From positions 18,190,146-18,254,145 of the forward strand of contig NC_080712.1 in NCBI RefSeq assembly GCF_019097595.1: DNA of 64,000 nt, given 5' to 3'. How positions within the stretch are numbered: the stretch's first letter is position 1; each line of letters begins with the position of its first letter. The notes under the pieces are model-generated. The model was not told the DNA's origin. It saw only the letters and a program-made list of their open reading frames with translations, and did no database searches. Source of the stretch: Hemibagrus wyckioides. Taxonomy: Eukaryota > Chordata > Actinopteri > Siluriformes > Bagridae. Below are positions 11,398 through 23,500 of the stretch, in pieces. The position numbers and the translations under genes are program-made.

Positions 11398-12067
11398 TTT
11401 TGAAGGCTCAGGATGGAATTAGATATGCTGAGCTTATACATGTAGTCAATGGCAGCTTATCTGGTCTAACCACCATATTAGGTTCACTTCGTAAGTAAAA
11501 AAAAAAAAAAAAAAAAGCAAACAGCTATGCAGTTTTTCAGCCAAACTCTTTCCATCGCTGGGAAGAGATCATCAATGATCAGACATTATTTGCATGGGGT
11601 GGATTTTCAGCAGTGACACTGACATGGTCAGTATACCTATCAAAGTGGACACCTGAGTATATGTTAGGGGTGTAATGCAATGGCATTCTCTGTATCTGTT
11701 TAGTGCTACAAATATTTCAATGTGCATCAGTATTTAGATTTGTGGTCATGGTCTAAACACTAAGGGCTTTTATCTGTACCACTGGAAAAAAAAACATAAA
11801 CAGTGGTAGAAATGTCAGCAGGTCATAAATAAATAAATGCTGTGAATGCACAGCACAACACGAAAGCAAAAACCTCCCACCCAAGTGGCTTTTTGTTATG
11901 TTCTGCATCCACATCAGTCTTAACTAGGTGCTGTGTGAACAAATAGATTGCCTCCTATTTGTATCTGTATTTGTACACATTAATAATATTTTAGATGTTA
12001 TTTTTGTTCAATCTGAATAATGCATTTGTATTTGGTCACTTGTGTGTGTGTGTGTGTGTGTGTGTGC
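11398..12067. other. Intergenic stretch with poly-A and (GT)n
   Basis: A poly-A run at about 11498-11515 and (GT)n at about 12041-12066. No gene was seen. Confidence 0.6.
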
Positions 12068-12810
12068 GCCATAACATTAAAATCACTGACAATTCTCAAA
12101 ATTTATGTGTTGGAAGAAGGCAAAAATTGAAAATGGTCAAGCATAACGATCTGTGTGACTTTGCAATGGGCTAAATTGTGATGTCTAGACAACTGGGTCA
12201 GAGCTTCTCCAAAACAGCAGGTCTTCTGGGGTGTTCCTGTTATGCAGTGGTTAGTACCTACACAAGTGGTCCAGTGAAGGACAGGTAAGAGGGTCATGGG
12301 CACTCAAAGCTTAGTGATGCGCATGAGGAGTGAAGGCTAGCTTGTCTGGTCAGATCCCACAGAACCGCTACTGTAGCACAAAAGAAAATGCTCATGAGTA
12401 GTTTGAGGAACATGGCAAAATATGAAGGTGTTGACTTGGCCTCCAAACTGACCACTGTAATATGAACACCTGTACACCTGCTTAATCATGTAATTATCCA
12501 GTAAACTAATCACGTGGCAGCAGTGCAATGCATAAAATCAAGCATATAGAGGTCAGGTTGATGTTGATGAGTCCCAAACATCAGAATGGGGAAAAATGTG
12601 ATCTGGCTACACTACACCGCTACAGTGACCCATATAACTACTCTTTACAATCATGGTGAGCAGAAAAGCAAAACAGATTGCACAACACGTGAAATTTTTA
12701 GACAGATGGGCTACAACAGCAGAAGATCACATTCACCTCCTTTCCTGTCAACCAAGAAAGGGAAGAGAAGGAGGCTACAGTGGGCACAGGCTCTGGACTA
12801 TCATCTGTTT
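12068..12810 (+). mobile_element. Tc1-like fossils, two fragments
   Basis: GCCATAACATTAAAATCACTG directly after the (GT)n tract is a decayed terminal repeat of the family at 20396. The sequence 12150-12290 (AATTGTGATGTCTAGACAAC) matches the DNA-binding region also present at 4830. The sequence 12700-12795 (GGGCTACAACAGCAGAAGAT, GTGGGCACAGGCTC) belongs to a transposase segment that is repeated at about 45890-45970. There is no intact reading frame. Confidence 0.75.
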
Positions 12811-13589
12811 AGTTTTAGTAAATTTGTTCTTATTGTAGCCTCAGATACCTGTTTCTGTTCCTGTATATAAATACACAAAGTTCATGTATTATACTGAAAA
12901 TTCAAACCCACCTCTCTTTGAATATTAATAAAATTAATATTAAACATTAATTTTTAAAACAATATATAATTTTGACCTGCCTATCCTTATATCTAATAAA
13001 TAGCTGAATGATGTGTACCAATGTCAGGATTAATCTGAACATAGGCAGCATATTCGATTTAGCTGTCAAATCTAATAAGTCTTTTAAGTTGTTAAGAACA
13101 TGTTTTGCAGCACTGGAAAAAGACCTCTTGCATTAGACACTAGTGTGCTCTGCCAGAGCGCTAATAATGCTTTTAAGCTGAGATTTCATCATCAGTCATC
13201 TGCATAGTCTGTGTTTGCTCAGATCCTAATTTATCATTGATTTTCTTGTGGTAAGGCCAGTCAGTAAAAGAACATGAATCTGCAGGGTTGAGAAAGATGA
13301 CCATAGATAATTACATTTTATTACTCAGACACAGGCCTAGTCACAGTTGCATCCACCCTTATCCCTCCCTCTTTGTCTTGTCAGTGCAGATTTCAGAGGA
13401 AATGCAATTTAGCTGCTAATCTCCAAACGTGCATCACAGGCTTTAGAGCAGTGGGTTTCAATCAGCGGCCTAAGATGGTAAAGCAGAGAAGCCATCAATG
13501 TAATCAACTTTAAAATAATCATAAATAATATCTAAAAGTTTTATTGCTAGTCAGAAATTTGAAATTTGTAGGTGAATAGAGTCAGGATA
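12811..13589. other. Gene-free intergenic stretch
   Basis: No ORF or repeat that I can name. Confidence 0.5.
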
Positions 13590-14110
13590 ACATTGTGGTA
13601 CAGTTGCCACCTCAAAGCTGCAGTGTTCCTGTAGTGTATTGGCTAAATGTTAAATGTGAGGCTCCTTTAAGAGGGTTAATGATGGTGAGAGGTGGGTTTT
13701 AGTTGTTCCTTCAGGAAGGGGGGTGTGTATATAAAACTTATTGAAAAAGTGCTAACTGGTGTTGGTGTTTGATTCGGTGATTGTATTAATAAAAGGATTT
13801 AAAATCTACTGCTGTTTCCTCCTGCCTTCAGTATTCCACAGTACCCATTTCAATACTGAACCTGGTTTACTGTCTGTTTGGACTTTCACATGATGTCCCC
13901 ATATCTGTGTCAGTTTCCTATGGGTTATCAGGTTTCTTTCCACTTCCCAATGACATACCAGTAGGTAGAGTGGATATGCTAAACTGCCTCTAGGTGTGAA
14001 TGTTTGTGTGAACGCACTACATGTGTGCATGATCGACTGGTAATTCATCCAGGGTTTATTTATGACTAGTGCTCAGCGTTCCTTGGATATCCTCTGTGAC
14101 CCTAACAAGG
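13590..14110 (+). repeat. Fish SINE/LINE-derived interspersed repeat
   Basis: GGTTTCTTTCCACTTCCCAA, CCAGTAGGTAGAGTGGATAT, CCTCTAGGTGTGAATGTTTG, GACTGGTAATTCATCCAGGG and GCGTTCCTTGGATA follow, in order, the consensus of the abundant teleost repeat whose tail also appears at 55015-55240 and, in antisense, at 2968 and 42420. The copy is diverged. No open frame was found. Confidence 0.7.
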
Positions 14111-15000
14111 ATAATCAGCGTAAGGTCTTTTGTGAAAAATTTACACAAATTGCTCAGAAATTTTTGTCAGTCAGGTAGGTTTCTATATGTACAGAGGTTT
14201 TTGTCTTTTGCTTGTGTTAGCCAAAAACTGTAAAAGATTTAAAATTTCCCTTATAAAAAGTAGGATTGCAGAGGTGCTGCATTCACTACATTGACGGTTA
14301 TAATAGGATTTAAAAAAAACAAGTGGTTAAAGAGCTTGTTTAAGGAAGTGTTACCCAATGACTGTAAGAAAATGGTGTTTTATTCAGTTGACAGTCTCTT
14401 TCATGGTGGGCAATAAATCGTGGTTCATAAATGTCATTTGACATTGCATTTGGTTCTGGTCTGGCATGTCCAACCATACAGGCTTTATTAGCAGATTCAA
14501 ATATAATTTTCTATAATATGTTTATTTGCTGTAGTTCTGCTTCTGTAGTTCTGCTTCTGTATATAAACTGATTATATTTGCGGGCATAAATGTCTGGAAT
14601 GCTGTCATGCCAGTTTTTATGTGGTTTGGTTGAGGCTTCAAAAGCAAAGGATTTTGCAAGCAAAATTGGTGGAATGGACATCTTTGGGTCGTTTCTTAGT
14701 TTGCATAACCTGCGGTTACATGTTGGTACAGGATGCAGAGCTTACTCAATCTGTGTTTATTTGAGCTATTGTAATAGTTAACCAGGTGTCAAAACAGGCT
14801 CATAAGAACGGAACAAAGTAACTTGAAATGCTTAAAACAGACACTAGGGTCTAATCTACTGAAACAAATTGAAGATAGGTAAAAGATTGCTGTGCATTAT
14901 AAACAAGCATGCAAGTCTCCAACAGTGAGAATACATATTACGTACCAGCTAATATCATTGTACTTCAGTCATTTTGGCTGTTTTGAAACCCAAAATCCAA
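14111..15000. other. Gene-free intergenic stretch
   Basis: Nothing recognised. There is a short direct duplication, TGTAGTTCTGCTTC, at about 14531-14560. Confidence 0.5.
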
Positions 15001-15046
15001 ACAGATACATCATCAGCCATCGGCTGATGGCTGATGATGTATCTGT
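15001..15046. repeat. Perfect 46-nt palindrome (21-bp stem, 4-nt loop)
   Basis: The left arm 15001-15021 begins ACAGATACATC. The loop is GGCT (15022-15025). The right arm 15026-15046 ends GATGTATCTGT and is the exact reverse complement of the left arm. The flanks do not extend the pairing. Confidence 0.97.
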
Positions 15047-17416
15047 CTCAAAAAGCCTCCTCAAAATCCTCAAAAGCCACGCCTTCAAAGCACACGCATT
15101 AGCTCGATCTAGCCTAATGGTAATGTAAGGCAAGCTGTATGAATTGACCATCCACATTACTGACAGGCAAGCATAGATGTCTCTTTTTCCTGATTAGATG
15201 GATATTGGTTGTCCACAGTATTTGGTTTTCGCTCACATTTACAAAGCTGAGGCACCACTATAATCAGATTTGTTTCCTTCTGAGCAGATTTCATTGACAG
15301 CATTGACAGCACAGTGCTAGGAGCTAAACATTATTAGCTACACAATAAGTGTTCTGAAAAATTGTGATCTCTGTTGGTACCAGATGTACTGGTTTGAATA
15401 TTTCAGAAACTGATGATTTCTTGAGAATTTCACACACAAAACGTGATAAGAAATGGTGCAAAACCAAAAATCATGCTATGTCTGAAGAATGAAATATGTT
15501 AATGAGATAGATCAGATGGTAAACACCAGACTGTTGGTGCATATATGTTTGTTTTTCTGTTTGTTTAGATTTTATAAGGTTAGTTTGTGACATTAGTTTG
15601 TGGTTGAATGATAGAACTGTGAATGGAAAGCAGACAGGTGACTTTGATGAAGCTGTAAAATGGTCCATTTAGATCGACTGTGCTGTCGTAGGCTAAACAG
15701 CCTCTTACTTGTAATTAATGTCCCCGTGCATATATAAAATGTTAGAAGTGAAGAACGGGTGCAACCAATCAACTGCACTGTATAAGGGTTAATGACCACA
15801 GGAAACTCAGACCATATAAGGACATAGACAGATGGTGCTGCAGAAGGTTGGGTCAAAAGGGACAGATTCAGTATGGAAGTGATTATGTATGGATATACAT
15901 GAGATAATGTCATTCTACTTTGTTGTAAAAACCTCTGAATGAATGACATAGAGGGAAAATTTTGTTATTTATACAAAGCTAAGGCATTTTCACTTCTGTG
16001 TTAACCAGTCAACACTTCCTGGGAGTAAAGCAGCTTCACAGATTTTGCTTTGTGTGTCAGACGTCACATTCTCATATTTCCTGGTTGTCAGCTTTCCGAC
16101 CATTTTTATCTGTGCTATCAAGAGTTTGTGTTGTGGGAGATGCTTCTTTAATGCACCTGATTAGAGATAGTAGGTTAAGCACATGGATACATCCTGATCT
16201 TTGTGTTATTGAGAATTGCTACTGTGGAATCTGCTCCCTAGTGCTGTTTACATTTTGGTGAAATGCTTGTATTCTCATTTTTTAATGTTCCAGCTTAAAG
16301 TAAATGGAGGACTAAATGCAGTGAGTACATGGTGTCATCAGGCTTAACCTTTGGCTTACAGTACCTACATGGAGACTGCAGACATCATGTGAAGTATGTT
16401 GTGAAGTTGGACCAGGCTTCCTGATGAAAAGAACAAGGTCTCACCAGGTGCAGAGCACATGGAAGCCTATAGGTAATGACCCACATCTTCCCATATTGTT
16501 GAGCCTCAGATGATTATGAAATTAAAAATTACTCTAAATAATTAAGTATATGGTAATATGAGTGAATTCTGTGTCTATATATCAAGCAACTGTATATCAT
16601 TGATTATCATATATATAAGATAATCATAATCATTTTTAAAGCAGTATTAAAAAGTTTGTTTAATTATGTCAAATTAGCAGATATTTTTCATGATTTATTT
16701 GTCAAATACAGATATGATATATAGAGTACAATCTCTTTATAGATTCTAATAGTCAATAAAGAATTACAATAAGGATTAAATTAAATTAAATTAAAATTTT
16801 TAAATAAAGGTTAAACAAACCAGTGCACATTATTTGGATTGTCTCAGTTTCATCTTGTCTGTATCATATTCATAATTCTGTTATAATAATTTTTTAGAAA
16901 GTAAATATTTCAGAAGTATGTGAAATAGAGTTGGACTGAATAGACTGAGACTACACATTTATTAAAGCTTATGAAAGCCAGTTTTGGTAAATAACATTTC
17001 CCCTTGGACCTGTGACTAATGTAGACAGATGACAAATAGAAAAGAAAATGTGTGACAGAAACAGGGAAGTAGGATTGATACACACCCACCCACATACATA
17101 CACACACACTCATGCCCAGATACCGCAACCACCAACAAATATACACTGTGAAGCCAATTTAGAGGAAGGAAGCAGGAAAATGGCAAAGACCCCTTCTGTT
17201 TCTCCTCCGCTGAATTATTGACAGTAATCATCCAGGCATTTAATGGCCAGGCCAGAGTGGAATTCATTTGGGTGGTGGTGGAGATAAATAATTCATCATG
17301 GGTAAGGGCAGATCTGAGCGTGTGCAAGAGGTCCCTCTTTTCCAGCTGCCTCTGCATAATGATAGTGGGAGGGGCTCAGGAAATGTGTAGCTCAGAGCAG
17401 TGGGCCAGTGGTACAT
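15047..17416. other. Intergenic region upstream of arhgap22
   Basis: AT-rich, with a small inverted repeat TGATTATC/GATAATCA near 16600 and a short CA-rich tract near 17080-17110. Open frames here are short and unrecognised. Regulatory sequence of arhgap22 may lie here, but none can be named. Confidence 0.5.

Positions 17417-17441
<25 letters not shown>
17417..17441. repeat. (GA)n tract in the arhgap22 promoter or 5'UTR region
   Basis: About 12 GA units, 125 bp upstream of the arhgap22 start codon. The tract may bind GAGA-type factors or simply be a microsatellite. Confidence 0.85.
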
Positions 17442-17447
<6 letters not shown>

Positions 17448-17566
17448 GGATGCTGACTAGAGCTGGAGGATGAGGTGCAACAGGGCGAGGCAGTGTAGGA
17501 GAGACTAGTGAAGATCCATCCAAACATGTGGATGGGAGAGCGAACTGCTGTCCAGCGATGAGCACT

Positions 17567-20500
17567 ATGCTGAGCCCCAAGATGAGACAGACGAGGCGAG
17601 GTAAGCACTGCACTGCTTCTTTCTGTCCACTCCCATCCCCTCAGCCTCTACACATTGCATTGCCTCCTGCGCTCTCAGCATCCTGTTTCATCTCGTTTCT
17701 TATGATGCTCTTGTATGGCTCTGCCTAGATAATACTGCTCTGTTGCTTAGTAACCTGTTTTCATGTATGAAATTGTATGAATATTGACCTAAATGATTTC
17801 CTGCTGCATGTCACTTGCCTCATTGAGCAAGTGAAGATTCACGCTCTTTATGAGCTGACGTAAATGTGAAAGCGGCATGACAGAGACAAGTTATGACTTA
17901 ATGATGCAGAGTGTTATTTCTGACACATGCTACCTATGGCAGTAAGCAGAAGATTTATAATGTCTTGTGATATGTTGATATGGGATGTGTCACTAAAAAG
18001 CTCTATGTGTAGTTCTGCTGCAAAGTTTATTAGGATTGTATTGCAGATCCTATTCTTAGTTTCGAGGTACATTATAGTTTGAACACTCAGGCACAGGGGA
18101 CTTACACATAATAAATCATCACAGCTGAATGTGAACGTTAGCTCCTTCAGGACCACCTCAAGCTGCTCGTATAAGAGTGTTGGTGATTGTACTCGCAGAA
18201 TGGCTATTACAGTTGGAAATATTGAGATGGACCACATACAGTGACTGGTCCAGTGTGCGTTTGCAGAGTGCATGCTCCTGCGCTGAGCATTTGTCTCTTG
18301 AAAGCAGGTTAAAGGCGTGGTGCTTGTCTGTTTCAGCACTAATGCATTCTGGCTGTAAAAAGCTATTTGTGGATTGATCCCCCTGCCTGCTGTGCAACAT
18401 AATACAGGCGCAGAGAGCTGAACCACACTGCTTTCTTGCTTACCTCTGCCTCTGTCATCCTGCATATGGAACATGTCACGTTTGATGAGTGTTCTGGCTT
18501 CACTTGTCATGTTAGACCAGCTCCACCAGCATGTTTTTCTCATGTTGAGCAGAGAACCTAGGCCACATCATTTTTTGCTCTACAGTAATTTATTACAATT
18601 GGAGCTCAGCCACTCACTGATAAGCTGTCAGAAAGTGTGTGTGTGTGTGTGTGTTTCTGACTGAAAATCAGCATTTACACATTATTATGTTTACTTATTA
18701 TTATATAATTATAATTAACTCATGTTGTTATAGCACAGTGAATTTTGCTGGACACATGCTGATAATGAGGCTAATGAGGCACGAGCCTAGCCCCATCTCC
18801 AGGTCATGCGTGCAGGCAGCCTGAATTTAATTAATATGTGAAGGGATTACATTACATTGTTTTTCTGAAGAGAGTTATATTTGCATTTCTATGACATAGA
18901 ACAGCCGAGTTTATTTATTCATTCAGCACTGGTATATTGTTCAGACGGTTTGATTAAGTGCTAGAAAACACATCTGGATGAGTGCCATCACAAATGGAAG
19001 ATCCACAAATGGATGATAAATTTGAATCTGGAGCCATTCAGTCATTCGATTCACTCACTAGATTCTCTCAGTGTTACTGGGCTATTGGACAGATGCTCTT
19101 GCCATTAACTATGTGCTGTTTCAAGTAGCCAGAAAGACATTTATGTACATGCCTGAGATAAGATTTACTGCCTGTCGAATGAATGCTGGACCACCATGTA
19201 AGATCTTTACCCTCAGTTTTCCTCCTGAAAATGCATGAGTCAGATGCATTTCCCAGCATGCCCATTCCCTGACAGGAATTTTAGAGACATTTTATTTGCT
19301 TTGCTTCAGCATTTTTTGTTACTATGATCATCATGGACCTGAACTGACTATAAAACTTATAATGGATCAGAATTAGCCAGAATGTGTTATCTCTGGTAAG
19401 AGGGAACAAGAGCAGAACCAAGCCCAGTGCAACCATGCAGTATTCATTATCATGCTGTTCTTCATGCCAACCTCAAGGTGTCCTCATAAAATGACGAAGA
19501 ACCAGACTCCAAACCTTTTTTTCCCCACCCCTTTGATAACATCATTCCCTCTGGTGGGCTATTTATGTTTTAGCTGTCTGAATATTACAGGAATTAATTA
19601 ATTGTTAAATTAATACTTAACATCAAATATTCATGTTATATTAAAGTTGGTGAGAGACAGAAAGGATAGTTTGAGGTCAGACACAAAAATGAATTCCCAT
19701 AGTCCTAAAATAAGAATTCATAAAATATGCAGAAATCTCATCAGTCTTCCCTTATTTTTAAATCATTTGGCAATGAGCAGACAAGTGGGTTAATGGAAGA
19801 AAGTATGATCATGCATCCAGCATCACCAACTGTTAAATCCTTACGCTTTGCTTTTAAATTTGTAGATCCTGGCCTAAAATTTTTATTGTCAACAGTGAGG
19901 TTTTTCCTGGCAGTTTCTGCTTTAAGGTGTAAATTATTTTAGAAGTCCATTCCTCCTCCTCCTCCTCCTCCTCCTCCTCCTCTTCTTTGCTCCCCTTGGG
20001 CTGAGTAGCCTACACTAACACTGATGAGGCTTCCATTACCCACAGTGATTTAATGAGATTCTGGCAGTGCCTGCTATCCTCCTTCAGATAAATGGACTCA
20101 GGGAATGGATTGTACATTATAGCCAGAGACCACAAGACGCAATTGTGACTTTGCAAATAAGATACAATGGGCAAAAGTGCATGGCTGGACCTAAGAGTAG
20201 CAGAGCTCGCTTTTTGACTAATGCTGAAAAAGAAACCTGATAGCATTCTGAAGTGTTGATATCCTAGGCCTGTTGCTTCCAGCTGAAGGAGATGAAATGC
20301 ATGAGGAATTATTTTGTTACCCTCAAGCCTCATGTGAATGATGTAATTTGCCCTTGAACTGGTCAGTTACTTTTGATCATATTACATATGATATCTACAC
20401 TGATCAGCCATAACATTAAAACCACCTGGCTAATATAGTGTAAGTCTCTCTTGTGCAGCCAAAACAGCTCTGACACATCAAGGCATAGACTCCACAAGAT

Positions 20501-23500
20501 CTCTGAAAGTATGCTGTGGTATCTGGCACCAAGACGTTAGCAGTAGATCCTTTAAGTCCTGTAAGTTGTGAGTTTAGGCCTCCATGGACCAGATTTGTTT
20601 GTACAGCACATCCCACAGATTCTTATCCAAGTGAGATCTGGGGAATTTGGAGGCCAAGTCAACACCTTGAACTCTTCGTCATGTTCATTAAACCATTCCT
20701 GAATACATTTTGCAGGGAGCATTATCCTGCTGAAAGAGGCCAGTTCACCTGTTCCTTGGACCAATTTTGGTAGATACTAAGCACTGCATATCAGGAACCC
20801 CCCATAAGACCTGCTGTTTTGGAGATGCTCTGAACCAGTCATCTAGCACTCTAGACAGATTGTGCCTATATTTCCTGCTTCCAGCACATCAGTTTCAGGA
20901 AATGACTGTTGACTTGCTGCCTATTATATTCTCTTCACATATCAGTAGTTTTAATGTTATAATGACTGATCAGTGTATGCATCTTTTTAAGCTGTTATAT
21001 ATGCACAATAGTTGGCTGTTAATAATTAAAGTATGCTTCTCTGACTGAGTTACACTTTATATTAGTCTTTGTTGGAAGACCAATTGTTGCTCTTGGTAAT
21101 AAAGAACATGCACTGCTGAATATATATAATGTCTAACTATACATTTCTTTTAAACAATGCATTATGCAGAAATAAACAACATGTGGGAGTCTCTGAGAGT
21201 TTTTAATTAATGTCAATAAACAAGAGGAGACTTCTGAATGGTTATAATTTTTGTCACGCGCATATGTGTACATGCAGCCAGGTCTAAGAGCATGGTGATG
21301 GGGGAACTGACCCGGGCATCGAGTCGGCCGTCCTCCCCTAGCCTCCAGGAAAAAGCACTGAAGACTGGCTGGCTAAAGAAACAGCGCAGCATAATGAAGA
21401 ACTGGCAGCTGCGCTGGTTTGTGCTGAAAACTGACCAACTTTACTTCTACAAAGATGAAGAGGAAACCAAGCCTCAGGTATTTTCAAAACACAACACTTA
21501 TTATCCACCCATGACCCGAGAGCACATGTAAATGTTACTGTACTGCACATGCTGTTTGGCAAGACTATTGAAAAGGCTTTTATTTTAGTATACTTGTATT
21601 TTAGTAGTAAAAAAAGTTTATTTATTAAAAAAATATGTATCCAGTGTAAAATATCCACCATTTTATGGTGCCATGGCCAATTATGTTGCTCAGAAATTCC
21701 CTTGGTCTATGCTAGAATCGTGAATATGTATTACCATATGTTACTTAAGGAAGTGTGCTGACCTCTTACTTCACTTACATTTGTGGTCAGTAGCGTTGAC
21801 CTAGAAAATCAATATGTTTCTCAGTAATACTTTACTAAAAGGTCCACAAATAAACACATATTAAATTTTGACTAATGCTTTGATAATGAAGAATAAATCC
21901 ATGTACCAACGGGCTTTAAAATGACGCAACAGAAGGGTTTGCCCTATAGTAGCACGTTCCTCTGAGTGTGTTCAGCTGTCCTGTGACCGTGAACATTAGC
22001 AGTTTGTAAAGATACAGTAGCTGGCTTTGTTTTGAAGGAAACACCCTCCTCAGTTTGTAGCTTTTGTATGTTAGGGGTGAGCTAGTTAGTGGGTAGGAAG
22101 TGGGAGGAAAATGAAGTAAAAAAAGAAAAGATAAGGAACAGTGAAGTGGATATTAGCAGCCAAATGAATCGTATATGAATAATATTGATTATAATTAAGC
22201 ACTGATATTTTGTTAACATATTCTGTTAATACTTCATATGAAATTGTTAATTAAGGATTTACATTATGTATAGGGTGTGTTTGCAGGTCAACTAATATAA
22301 ACATATAACCATCTTAAGAACATGTCTTAGGTAGGTTTAAACATGTGATCATTACAAAAGTATTAATTAAGTACTATTATTTCCCTTATCATAAAATGTT
22401 TCCTGTGTAAAATACCCCATGTAGAATATAGAGAAGAGCCTGACCCTTTTGTGAAGGATTATATATTTATATACTTTCCACCATTGTTATAATAGTGTGT
22501 TTCCTCACATCGTCTATTAGTTATTTTCAGTTCTAAGGTAATGGCTGGATTGAAGGGGTCATGATATTATAGCACACAATGAGCCTCCTTTACTTAGGCT
22601 GTTTTATCAGGTCCATTAGATAAAATACATTTTGAAAAAACTGGACGTTGGGGGCATGACCACATCTCACACCACATTGCTTGAGTAGCCACTCACTCAC
22701 ACCCTTGACCTGAAAAGCTAATTTGATAACAGCCTGTGCTGCTGCTCATAAGCCTCATAAGTCACACACTGCTTAGCAGATGTAGAGCAGATGACCTTTG
22801 AACTGTAGAAGTAGTGCAGGCTAAGGTGGTGACAGGATATCTCGGTATAAAAGAAAGGACGGTATGTCTTCAAATTCTTGCTTCTTTTTTAATGAAAGTC
22901 TCATGTGCCATCTCACTATAACCAAATCCAATTTCTGCTGTGGAAAAGTGCCCAGCACAGTTAAATGGATTAATTGGTATTTCAGCCTTATCAATGCATA
23001 AATGCTGATATTTTAACTTAACCGTGTCTGGGTAGTAAAAAGGCCAATGTCGCTTAGTAAGCAGTTTCTGTTGCACTGTTCTATAGCTATTGAATTGACT
23101 ATGTGAGGTTTAAATCCTTAGGATAAGGTTCAGAGCTAGAGGTGCATAATTTATAATGGGAAAGTGCTATAATTGTGCATGTCTCAGCAAATACAGCATA
23201 AAATAGCTTCTTGCATATAACACAGCAAGCTCTGCTCCCTCGGCATTTTATCAGGACATTTATGTCATAGGTACATCGCTCTTTTAGTAATTACCAACAG
23301 AATCAATTTAAAATGTCTTCACAGAGCGCTAATCTATAATAATCACCAAGAAATAGCTATTAATTCCGCCAATACTGGAAGAGAAATTGTGTGTGTGTGT
23401 GCATTTTATCCTTGAACTGGCCTATATCTTGTTTTCTTGGTTTTGTCCAGGGCTGCATCCCATTACACGGCTGCCAAGTGAACGAGCTAAGTGCCAATCC

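Noticed and set aside
17914..18543. 209-residue minus-strand ORF in arhgap22 intron 1
   Set aside because: No domain, no splice context and no recognisable family. Probably chance.
20010..20333. 107-residue minus-strand ORF
   Set aside because: No recognisable family and no flanking exon signals.
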